Positions 58,008 to 64,000 of a stretch of DNA of 64,000 bases are shown here, one piece after another. This DNA comes from JAOPZW01 sp963789015 (GTDB lineage: Bacteria > Actinomycetota > Thermoleophilia > Solirubrobacterales > Solirubrobacteraceae): assembly GCA_963789015.1 (NCBI GenBank), contig CAWBIU010000002.1, forward strand, positions 620,001-684,000, in the 5' to 3' direction. The stretch's first letter is position 1; each line of letters starts with the position of its first letter. Made by a program: the position numbers and the translations under genes. Below the pieces are notes generated by a model that saw only the letters and a list, made by a program, of their open reading frames with translations, was not told the origin of the DNA and ran no database searches.

Positions 58008-58327
58008 CGGCGGGTGAGCAAGGGCAACTACCCGCTCGAAGCGAAAGAGGGACCCAGCTGACCCGGTCTCCGTAAAGCCGGTCCGGCTCACAGAGCTTCG
58101 GAGGGCGTCGCCGGGGGCTGTGCGAACGCTGACGAGCGCGGTTGCGCCACTGGCGCGCGTGGCGTTGGATCGCCGCGTTGTGCGTACCGCGGCGCCAATG
58201 ACCTCGCGTACGTTCGCTCAGTGGGCTGGTGGACCCTTGATCCTTAGAGGCGGCGGTCGCAGCGAACACGGAGCCGAGAGACGGTCGTGAAGACGCTGAA
58301 GCGCAGAGCCGCGACGGCTTCGCGTGC
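58008..58327. other. Intergenic stretch, nothing recognised
   Basis: 320 bases between the pucR-type gene and a secreted GGT gene. No plausible ORF, tRNA or strong hairpin was found. Base composition is less GC-rich than in the preceding oxamate block, as it is for the following genes. A promoter for the GGT gene must lie here but no clear hexamers were identified. Confidence 0.5.
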
Positions 58328-60226
58328 GTGACGCGGACGCGGCGCCGAGTGCTGTTGTTCTGTTTGTCTCTCTTGGCCTTGACCGTCGGCTCGGCTCTGG
58401 CTGTGGCGCAGTCGGGTTCTGGATCGCCGAACGCATTTGGGCGGCCGACCGCGGACGTGCCGAATCCCGGCAGCAACGTCCAGGCGCTTCGGGCCACCCG
58501 CCCGCAGGGGTACACGGAGCAGACGCGGTCGGAGGTTCTCGCGCGCAACGGCATTGCCGCGACGAGCCAACCGCTCATGACCGCAACGGCCGAGCGCATC
58601 TTGATGGACGGCGGCAACGCGATCGACGCGGCGGTGGCGGCAGCCGCCACGGCCGGTGTGGTCGAGCCGATGGCGACCGGGCTCGGGGGCGACATGTTCG
58701 CCCTCGTCTGGTCGGCCAGGGACAAGAAGCTCTACGGCCTGGAGTCGAGCGGCTGGGCGCCGAAGAATTGGACGCCCGAGTACTTCAAGGACCGCCTCGG
58801 CGTCGACGAGGTGCCCGAGAGCGGGATCAATTCGGTGACCGTTCCCGGCGCCGTGGCGGGCTGGGACGCCATCCTCAAGCGCTTCGGCACGATGGGTTTC
58901 AGGCAGGTCTTGGAGCCGGCGCGTCGCTACGCCGCGGACGGCTATCCCGTCCACGAGCGCGTGGCTCACGACTGGGCGACTCTTGCGCACCATCTGAGGA
59001 CCGATCCCGACACGGTCCGGACGTTCCTTCCCAACGGCGAGCCGCCCGAGATGTACAGCGTCTTCCGGAATCCCGACCTGGCTAAGACGCTTCGCCTGCT
59101 TCAGACAGGTGGCCGCGACGCCTTCTATGAGGGCCCGATCGCTCGGGCGATCGTGCGCAAGTCCAAGGCCGCCGGCGGTGTCATGGAACTCGACGACCTC
59201 GCGGAGTTCGCGGCGTCCAAGGGCGGGAAGCTCGTGAGGCCGATCTCGGTGAACTACCACGGCTACGACATCCATCAGCTCCCGCCGCCAGGACAGGGCT
59301 TCGCCGCCCTGGAGATACTCAACATCCTCGAAGTGTGCGCACCGAAGCTCGGCTTCAACCTTGCCGATCTCGGACCGAGGGACCCGAAGTACTGGCACTT
59401 CGTGGTCGAGGCGAAGAAGCTCGCTTACTCGGACCTTCTTCGCTACAACGCCGATCCGGCATCCGAGAACGTGCCGCTCGACACGCTGCTCTCGAAGCAA
59501 CACGCGGCGACGCTGTGCGACAAGATCAACCCTGACCAAGCCCGGCCGGCGGACACTCGCGGCAACATCCCGGGAGGCACGGTCTACCTGACGGTCGGCG
59601 ACCGCTGGGGCAACATGGTGTCGTTCGTCGACAGCATCTCCGGCTTCTTCGGCTCCTACGTGACGGTCCCGGGCTACGGCTTCCTACTGAACAACCGCGG
59701 AGCGAACTTCACGCTCGAGGAAGGCCATCCCAACCAGGTCGCTCCGCGCAAACGGCCGTTCATCACCATCACCGCGGGCTTCATCACAAAGGACGGCAAC
59801 CCGCTGATGGCGTTCGGGAACAAGGGCGGCACCACGCAGCCCCAGGCCCAGGCGCAGCACGTGATCAACATGATCGATCTGGGGATGAACGTCCAAGCCA
59901 CGGCCGACGCCGCCCGCTTCGATCACGACCAGTCGAGCGACATACTCGGATTGGATACCGAGCTGTTCGATCTCGTTGGTCCACGATTGACCCAACTCGG
60001 GCACAAGGTGGAACTCGCTCGCGGCCAATCCGGCGTCTATCAGGGACTGCTGTTCGAACGGGACCCGAGCTTGCGGGCTGCGCGGATGCCACCGCCCGGC
60101 ACGTCATGTTGCAAGGGTGCGCTCGAGACGAACGACGGCAAGAGCGGGCTCTTCGAGCAGCCTCTGAACGGCGTGTACCGGGCGGGTTCGGATCTGCGAC
60201 AGGATGGTCACGCTGGCGGCTGGTGA
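58328..60226 (+). CDS. Secreted gamma-glutamyltransferase-family protein
   Basis: 632 aa from GTG 58328. The N-terminus TRTRRRVLLFCLSLLALTVG followed by SALAVAQSG is a Sec signal peptide. GGT blocks are GGNAIDAAVAAAATAGVVEP, ATGLGGDMFALVWSARDKKL, QLPPPGQGFAALEILNIL and FGNKGGTTQPQAQAQH. The processing Thr is Thr418 in GGTVYLTVGDRWGN; the usual TTH is replaced by TVY, but the first Thr is kept. The C-terminus contains an extra Cys pair (SCCKG). It belongs to a different subgroup from the cytoplasmic GGT at 45842. Extracellular hydrolysis of gamma-glutamyl or related amides is likely. Confidence 0.85.
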   Translation: MTRTRRRVLLFCLSLLALTVGSALAVAQSGSGSPNAFGRPTADVPNPGSNVQALRATRPQGYTEQTRSEVLARNGIAATSQPLMTATAERILMDGGNAIDAAVAAAATAGVVEPMATGLGGDMFALVWSARDKKLYGLESSGWAPKNWTPEYFKDRLGVDEVPESGINSVTVPGAVAGWDAILKRFGTMGFRQVLEPARRYAADGYPVHERVAHDWATLAHHLRTDPDTVRTFLPNGEPPEMYSVFRNPDLAKTLRLLQTGGRDAFYEGPIARAIVRKSKAAGGVMELDDLAEFAASKGGKLVRPISVNYHGYDIHQLPPPGQGFAALEILNILEVCAPKLGFNLADLGPRDPKYWHFVVEAKKLAYSDLLRYNADPASENVPLDTLLSKQHAATLCDKINPDQARPADTRGNIPGGTVYLTVGDRWGNMVSFVDSISGFFGSYVTVPGYGFLLNNRGANFTLEEGHPNQVAPRKRPFITITAGFITKDGNPLMAFGNKGGTTQPQAQAQHVINMIDLGMNVQATADAARFDHDQSSDILGLDTELFDLVGPRLTQLGHKVELARGQSGVYQGLLFERDPSLRAARMPPPGTSCCKGALETNDGKSGLFEQPLNGVYRAGSDLRQDGHAGGW

Positions 60227-60867
60227 CGACACAGGCTGTAGGCGGCGGGGCTGACTGTCCATGATCACGCCCCACCAACGAGGAGTTTCAGGGCTGCACG
60301 AGGTGGCCGCCGACCTCACCCAGGACCAGCGGCTCGTGCTGCCTGCCAGGTGTGCCTGAAATGGGCCTCGCCCGAGGTCTGCGCTCCCGCTCGAACGTCG
60401 GGAACAAGGAAAGCCACGCTGAGCAGGGCTCTTCTGATGCCGGAGGAGGCACTCGAACCCCCGACACGCGGATTATGATCGGCGCCTTGACGCTCATATT
60501 GCCCTTGACAAAGCGAAGTTGAGGGCCGGTCGGCCGAGCTTTCTCGGGTCGTATCTGCCGAGTCGGGGACCAAGTTGGGGACCAAGTACGGAGACTCACA
60601 CCGCGTCCCGAGACGAGCGGTGTGGCGCTTGGCCCGCTCGGCGCGAGGATGTCGAGCTTCGCCTTGCGGCACAGCGGATGAGGCTAGGCGGCCGAACCGT
60701 GTCGCGCTGTCATCCGCTCGCTTTCACGCCTCCGCTCTGCAGAGATCGGATGGGCCGCCCGTCGTCGCAGTGAGGCTTCGCCGCTTCGCGTCCTCGCATC
60801 TTCATCGACCATCAGGCGATAATGACCCGGCCCGCTCCTCGATGAAACCTCGACAGGAGGATCTTCG
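60227..60867. other. Gene-poor junction region with integration scar
   Basis: 640 bases with no convincing gene. It contains the tRNA-Met 3' fragment at 60435-60480 and, on the same minus strand at about 60541-60600, a short translation SPYLVPNLVPDSADTTRE that resembles the low-complexity end of some actinobacterial phage-type integrases. Local base composition is lower in GC than the flanking metabolic blocks. I see no intact integrase. Confidence 0.45.
60435..60480 (-). mobile_element. tRNA-Met(CAT) 3'-half fragment, putative attachment-site remnant
   Basis: The minus strand reads GATCATAATCCGCG followed by TGTCGGGGGTTCGAGTGCC and TCCTCCGGCATCA. This matches a tRNA-Met from the anticodon loop (CAT) through the T-loop (GGTTCGAGT) to the discriminator. 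There is one T-stem change (G where C is expected after GAGT) and TCA instead of CCA. Upstream sequence does not form the anticodon-stem partner or a D-arm, so it is not a working tRNA. Anticodon loop to 3' end is exactly the segment used as core site by many tyrosine integrases. Confidence 0.6.
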
Positions 60868-61815
60868 ATGCACGGCCTTCCGAAGATGGATCTGCCTGCG
60901 GCGCTGACCGCGAGGGCGGTGTTCTCGCTCCTGGCACTCGCGCTGACGCTGGCGCTGGCCGTGCCGGCCGCCGCCTCCCGACCCGCGGAGGTCATCGTCC
61001 TCCCGGGCGCCACATCGGCCGAGGGCATCACCGCCGGCCGCGGCGCCACGTTCTTCGCCGGAGACCTGTTCGGCGGCGACATCTTCCGCGGCAATTTTCG
61101 GCGCGGGAGGGCCGAGCTGTTCATCGACGTGCCGGCGGGCCGCATGGCCGTAGGCATGGCGCTTGACCCTGCTCGCCGGCTGCTGTTCGTGGCCGGTGGA
61201 TTCACCGGGCAGGCGTACGTCTACGACACGCGAACGAAGGCCACGGTCGCCACGTACCAGTTCGGCAATCCACAGACCAGCGTCATCAACGACGTGGCGG
61301 TGACCACGCGCGGCGCGTGGTTCACCGATTCCAAGCAGGCCACGCTCTACTTCGTGCCGATCAGTCGCGCCGGCGTCTCCACGCAATTCAGGACGCTTGC
61401 GCTGAGCGGCCCGGCAGCGGACACCAGCGGCGAGTTCAATCTCAATGGCATTCAGGCCACGGCCCGCGGAAAGACCCTCATCGTGGCGCACTCCGCGAAC
61501 GGCCAGCTGTACAGGGTCGATCCGAGCACCGGCGCAAGCGCTCGCATCGCCGGCGTCAGCGTGCCCACCGTCGACGGAATCGTGCTGCGCGGCCGGCGGC
61601 TCTGGGCCGTCCAGAACAGCAACCGGGTGACGCGGGTCCGATTGGGCCCCCGCCTTCGCGTAGGCGTGGTCGAGAGAGTCATCAGGAGCGACCGGTTCCA
61701 GGTCCCGAGCACCGCCACCCGCTACGGCAGGTGGCTCGCGGTCGTCAACGCGAAGTTCGATACGGGCATTCCCCCGACCGCAGACCGTTACGAGATCGTC
61801 ATCGTCCCCGGCTGA
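60868..61815 (+). CDS. Secreted SMP-30/gluconolactonase-like beta-propeller protein
   Basis: 315 aa. Signal peptide in residues ~8-37 (LLALALTLALAVPAAAS). The mature protein is built of propeller-type strands: SAEGITAGRGATFFAGDLFG, MALDPARRLLFVAGG, INDVAVTTRGAWFTDSKQAT, NGIQATARGKTLIVAHSANG, VPTVDGIVLRGRRLWAVQNS. This is the SMP-30/NHL-like pattern also common in secreted actinobacterial proteins annotated as superoxide-dismutase-like. Metal-ligand and catalytic assignments are not possible by eye. AGGAGG precedes the ATG. Confidence 0.75.
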   Translation: MHGLPKMDLPAALTARAVFSLLALALTLALAVPAAASRPAEVIVLPGATSAEGITAGRGATFFAGDLFGGDIFRGNFRRGRAELFIDVPAGRMAVGMALDPARRLLFVAGGFTGQAYVYDTRTKATVATYQFGNPQTSVINDVAVTTRGAWFTDSKQATLYFVPISRAGVSTQFRTLALSGPAADTSGEFNLNGIQATARGKTLIVAHSANGQLYRVDPSTGASARIAGVSVPTVDGIVLRGRRLWAVQNSNRVTRVRLGPRLRVGVVERVIRSDRFQVPSTATRYGRWLAVVNAKFDTGIPPTADRYEIVIVPG

Positions 61816-62449
61816 CCAAGCGTGGGCCGCCCCTGCCCGCCGCAGCTGCCACGCGTGCCCGCCGCTGCTCGGACTGCCACGAACCTGTGGCGCTGGGCCC
61901 GCAGCGCAACCGCCGAAGAGGGGAGACTCCGGGCTGCATCGGTCCGACCGCTGGGCGCGTCCGGCGCTCTCGTGAGCTGCGGCACGCGGCGGATCACAAC
62001 GGTCAATCCGGGGGCCAGGATTTCGCGAGCCGGTTACGCAGCGCCGGCCGCGGGGCGGACTCGGGAAACGTCGACGGATCGCAGTCGACGACGGCATCGG
62101 CAGCGTCCGCGACGACACGGTCGTTCCCGGGCCGCACAGGACGCGGTCGGCCACCCCGTCGCGCGCACAATCAGTCATTCTCCGGCATCGCCGTCGAGGA
62201 CGTCCGCGCGCCGCCACCGTCCAGCGTGTCGTCGTCCGCCAACCCGACGAGCACGTTGTCGCCAGTATCACCGCTCAGCGCATCACAGCGGCCGGCGTCT
62301 CGCTTCAGCACCCATACCGGTGCCCCAAGGACCCGCGTACGTGCACGCCCAGTTCCTCGCGAGCGTGTCTCGGAACGCGACGCGACTCTCGACGAGCCGC
62401 TGCGATTGCTCCCCGCCAAGACATGAGGTGCTAGAAACGCGCGCGTTCG
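61816..62449. other. Region with decayed sequence only
   Basis: No intact gene. The minus strand between about 62041 and 62300 carries the remains of an RTX-type calcium-binding protein (listed separately). The rest shows no recognisable coding sequence on either strand. Confidence 0.5.
62041..62300 (-). pseudogene. Remnant of an RTX/hemolysin-type calcium-binding protein, multiply frameshifted
   Basis: Three minus-strand frames each hold a piece of one protein in the correct order. They are DALSGDTGDNVLVGLADDDT-LDGG (GG-x-G-x-D-x-LxG nonapeptides), DCARDGVADRVLCGPG, and NDRVVADAADAVVDCDP. The last two are typical of the Cys-containing end of secreted RTX-repeat proteins in this actinobacterial group. 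At least two frame changes and an in-frame stop interrupt it, and no signal peptide or upstream body remains. A true pseudogene is more likely here than sequencing error. Confidence 0.55.
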
Positions 62450-63085
62450 TCAGGGGAGGATGCTCGCGACGGCGTTGTTCGCCCACCCGCGCCACTCGCC
62501 GTCGCCGCCCTGCATCGCGCTCTGGGTCGGCAGGGAGGCGGCTGTGAAGCAGCCTCCGGACGGGCAGAGGCCGCCGGCGACGGCCGCCTCGGCGTCCTCC
62601 CAGGCCCGGTCGATGATGTCCGAGAAGCCGACCCGCCGCTCGTGGTGGGCGGCACCGACGGTGACGGTCGAGGCGATCCCGCGGACTCGCCACAGGCGCA
62701 TGTGGTAGCGCAGCGATTCGCCGGCGGTGTTGCGACCGTCGGCGCGGAACACCTGGACGTCCTGGGTGTACCGCGTCTCGGTCGCGAAATGCAGGCTCTG
62801 CGAACTGCCCAGGTCGAACGTCGTCCAGCCGCGTGCGCGCAGCATGTCGCGCACCTGGCCCGGCGATCGGTTGGCGAACACGACGTTGACCGGGTCGCAG
62901 TTGTAGGTGCCGTCAGTCCAGCGGATGCAGCCCGTGTTGGGCGGGATCGTGAACGGATGGAAGACCACGGTCCCGGCCGAGCCGGCGACGACGCTGTCCG
63001 ACACGGCCTGTGCCGGCGCGGCCGAGATCGCGAGGGCCGCGGCGGCGAGCGCCGGGGTGAAGAGGGCGAGCCGCAGGCGGCGCAT
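62450..63085 (-). CDS. Secreted protein with LssY-C-like domain
   Basis: 211 aa. Signal peptide RRLRLALFTPALAAAALAIS with AQA cleavage near residue 27. The mature part contains PVNVVFANRSPGQVRDMLRA, YTQDVQVFRADGRNTAGES, LRYHMRLWRVRGIASTVTVG and AAHHERRVGFSDIIDRAWED. This resembles the C-terminal domain of LssY-type proteins (R-x-H-x-R-LWR followed by a VGAAH block). Four Cys (GCIRW, YNCDP, GLCPSGGCF) may form disulfides. Function unknown. Confidence 0.65.
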   Translation of the reverse strand: MRRLRLALFTPALAAAALAISAAPAQAVSDSVVAGSAGTVVFHPFTIPPNTGCIRWTDGTYNCDPVNVVFANRSPGQVRDMLRARGWTTFDLGSSQSLHFATETRYTQDVQVFRADGRNTAGESLRYHMRLWRVRGIASTVTVGAAHHERRVGFSDIIDRAWEDAEAAVAGGLCPSGGCFTAASLPTQSAMQGGDGEWRGWANNAVASILP

Positions 63086-63270
63086 GGGCGATTCCTAGAT
63101 TCGAGAGGGGCGTGGCGTGGTCGCGGACGACCGCTATGCGCATCCGTACCTCACCAATGAGACCACGGGCAAGCTCCGCGTCACGAGTCGGATACTGGAT
63201 TTCCTGGACCGCCCAGCGTTCCCTGTCGGCCTCGGCGAACTGGCTGCCTGCGGCATGCACTCGTGCCGTC

Positions 63271-63315
63271 TTGACATGAGCTCGTGTCATCAATTACTGT
63301 GGCCGTGACATGAGC
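63271..63315 (+). promoter_or_regulatory. TetR-gene promoter with overlapping palindromic operator
   Basis: TTGACA (63271-63276) and TACTGT (63295-63300) form a promoter with an 18-base spacer. The near-perfect palindrome TGACATGAGCTCGTGTCA (63272-63289) overlaps the -35 and spacer. Its left 10 bases, TGACATGAGC, are repeated directly at 63306-63315 across the ATG at 63310. The layout is that of an autorepressed TetR gene. The transcript would start only a few bases before the start codon. Confidence 0.65.
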
Positions 63316-63942
63316 ACCGCACGACCCTACGAAAGCCCCCTCCGCGCGGAGCAGATGGACCAGACGCGGCGGCGGATCCTGGAGGCGATGGCAGATGTCC
63401 TTGCGGACGAGGCCGTCGACGAGGTCACAGTTCCGATCGTCGCGATGCGCGCGCGTGTGTCGGTACGCACGGTGTACCGGCACTTCCCGACGAAGGAGGC
63501 GCTCTTCGATGCATTCGGCGAGTGGGCGGAGGAGCACCTTCGCCTCGTCCTCCATTCCTACCCCGAGACGCTCGAGGGCGTGCGCGAGATGGCGCCCGCC
63601 CTGTATCGCATGTACGACGAGCGAGCACCGCTGCTCCGCGCCTTACTCTCGAAGCGGGGACAGGAGATCCGAGCGCGTACGCGCCGCCGGCGTCTGAAGA
63701 CGTTCGAGCGGGCGATGCGAGAGGTGACCGACGGCTTGGAGCCGGCGGAGCGGCGGCGGGCGCTCGCCGTCGTCTACCTGCTCGTGAGCGCACCCGCTTG
63801 GCAGGCGATGTGCGATCAGTGGAACCTCGACGGCGCAGAGGCAGGGCAGGCGGCTGCCTGGGCTGTGCGTGTGCTGACGGACGAGCTTCGCCGGAACCCG
63901 GCGAGCATCAAGGAGGTCGATGACGATGAGCGTCGTCGCTGA
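63310..63942 (+). CDS. TetR-family transcriptional regulator
   Basis: 210 aa. The N-terminal helix-turn-helix is DQTRRRILEAMADVLADEAV, VTVPIVAMRARVSVRTVYRH then FPTKEALFDAFGEW. The ligand-binding part is helical and of normal length. It probably represses itself through the palindrome at 63272-63289 and also the gene that starts inside its 3' end. The ligand is unknown. Confidence 0.9.
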   Translation: MSTARPYESPLRAEQMDQTRRRILEAMADVLADEAVDEVTVPIVAMRARVSVRTVYRHFPTKEALFDAFGEWAEEHLRLVLHSYPETLEGVREMAPALYRMYDERAPLLRALLSKRGQEIRARTRRRRLKTFERAMREVTDGLEPAERRRALAVVYLLVSAPAWQAMCDQWNLDGAEAGQAAAWAVRVLTDELRRNPASIKEVDDDERRR

Positions 63943-64000
63943 GCAGATTTTTACCCCGCCCCGGCCGGGGTCGTGGTTTCTCGACCCGACCCATTGGACG
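63926..64000 (+). CDS. Start of a PEP-utilising-enzyme-like protein (truncated by the window end)
   Basis: ATG 63926 follows AAGGAGG with ideal spacing and overlaps the TetR gene end by 17 bases. The first 25 residues include FTPPRPGSWFLDPTHWT. PGPGxWxLDxxHxPRP-type starts are common in PEP-utilising, rifampicin-phosphotransferase-like proteins of actinobacteria, which is the basis of the suggestion. Only the N-terminus is visible. Coupling to the TetR gene suggests control by it. Confidence 0.45.
   Translation, partial: MSVVAEQIFTPPRPGSWFLDPTHWT

Noticed and set aside
60435..60480. A functional tRNA-Met gene
   Set aside because: Only the anticodon loop to 3' end is present; D-arm and acceptor 5' strand are missing and the T-stem carries a mismatch.
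60519..60907. Two overlapping plus-strand frames (84 and 110 codons)
   Set aside because: No ribosome site or family features; they lie in the att-scar region and look like chance frames.
1..64000. CRISPR array, insertion sequence, rRNA, origin or riboswitch
   Set aside because: No regularly spaced direct repeats, transposase-like ORF, rRNA sequence, DnaA-box cluster or recognisable riboswitch core was seen on reading both strands.

Overview
This is a very GC-rich, gene-dense window. Many starts are GTG, genes often overlap by ATGA or GTGA, and gene content is actinobacterial (DUF1918, PRC-barrel/DUF2382, ChrB, SigB/F-type sigma factor, YtxH-like 'GTRAGRERY' protein, R2lox). I infer a soil actinobacterium, most probably class Thermoleophilia (Solirubrobacterales-like), but no rRNA or complete tRNA gene is present to prove it. 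The notable point is that it carries an essentially archaeal-type one-carbon module together with a PQQ/lanthanide-type alcohol oxidation module.

Layout. 1-1425: the tail of what looks like a gas-vesicle locus (coiled-coil Rho-N protein, two tiny proteins, a GvpA/J-family protein). 1463-2287: sigma factor. 2284-21971: the tetrahydromethanopterin (H4MPT)/methanofuran C1 block. It holds a DUF6513 protein with one surplus base, pterin carbinolamine dehydratase, SDR, CitG-like and ATP-grasp proteins, mch, a DUF447 protein, mptG, mfnB, mfnE, mfnF, a HisA-like protein, a RimK/MptN ligase, mptA, fhcC-D-A-B, and divergently fae, mtdB and a DUF1464 protein. Together these make both cofactors and oxidise formaldehyde to formate (Fae, MtdB, Mch, Fhc). 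22047-24796: a two-TM channel-like protein with two NAD-binding domains, a small acidic protein and a Ca2+/cation exchanger. 24974-33438: pqqA, pqqBCDE, an R2lox oxidase, a cupredoxin-like protein, a PQQ alcohol dehydrogenase with the lanthanide-type Asp, a second pqqA, a serine-less hydrolase-like protein, and a LysR-DNA-binding/esterase fusion. The dehydrogenase would feed formaldehyde to Fae.

33449-44903: accessory genes (ChrB, P-type ATPase, secreted proteins including a BNR/PKD/LamG protein, alpha/beta hydrolase, DUF1918, PPK2, two PRC-barrel/DUF2382 paralogues, a membrane coiled coil). 44958-58007: a ureide/oxamate-type nitrogen catabolism block. It comprises DUF2877 (AllH), a GGT/HpxW-like hydrolase, DUF1116 (AllG), FdrA (AllF, with one surplus base), an amidohydrolase, a DUF1097 membrane protein, an NCS1 permease, an amidase, carbamate kinase and a PucR regulator. 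fdrA and the carbamate kinase gene share a near-identical promoter module ending at a leaderless start. 58328-64000: a secreted GGT, a tRNA-Met 3' fragment that looks like an attachment-site scar, a secreted beta-propeller protein, a decayed RTX-type calcium-binding pseudogene, a secreted LssY-C-like protein, and a TetR gene coupled to a gene that runs off the window.

The most novel-looking items are the LysR-HSL esterase fusion divergent from a nucleophile-less hydrolase next to the dehydrogenase, the duplicated pqqA flanking a signal-peptide-less Ln-type dehydrogenase, the complete methanofuran/H4MPT set in an actinobacterium, and the shared promoter/operator module of the oxamate block. 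Three genes (DUF6513, fdrA, amidase) each contain exactly one surplus base, so a sequencing artefact should be excluded before they are called broken.
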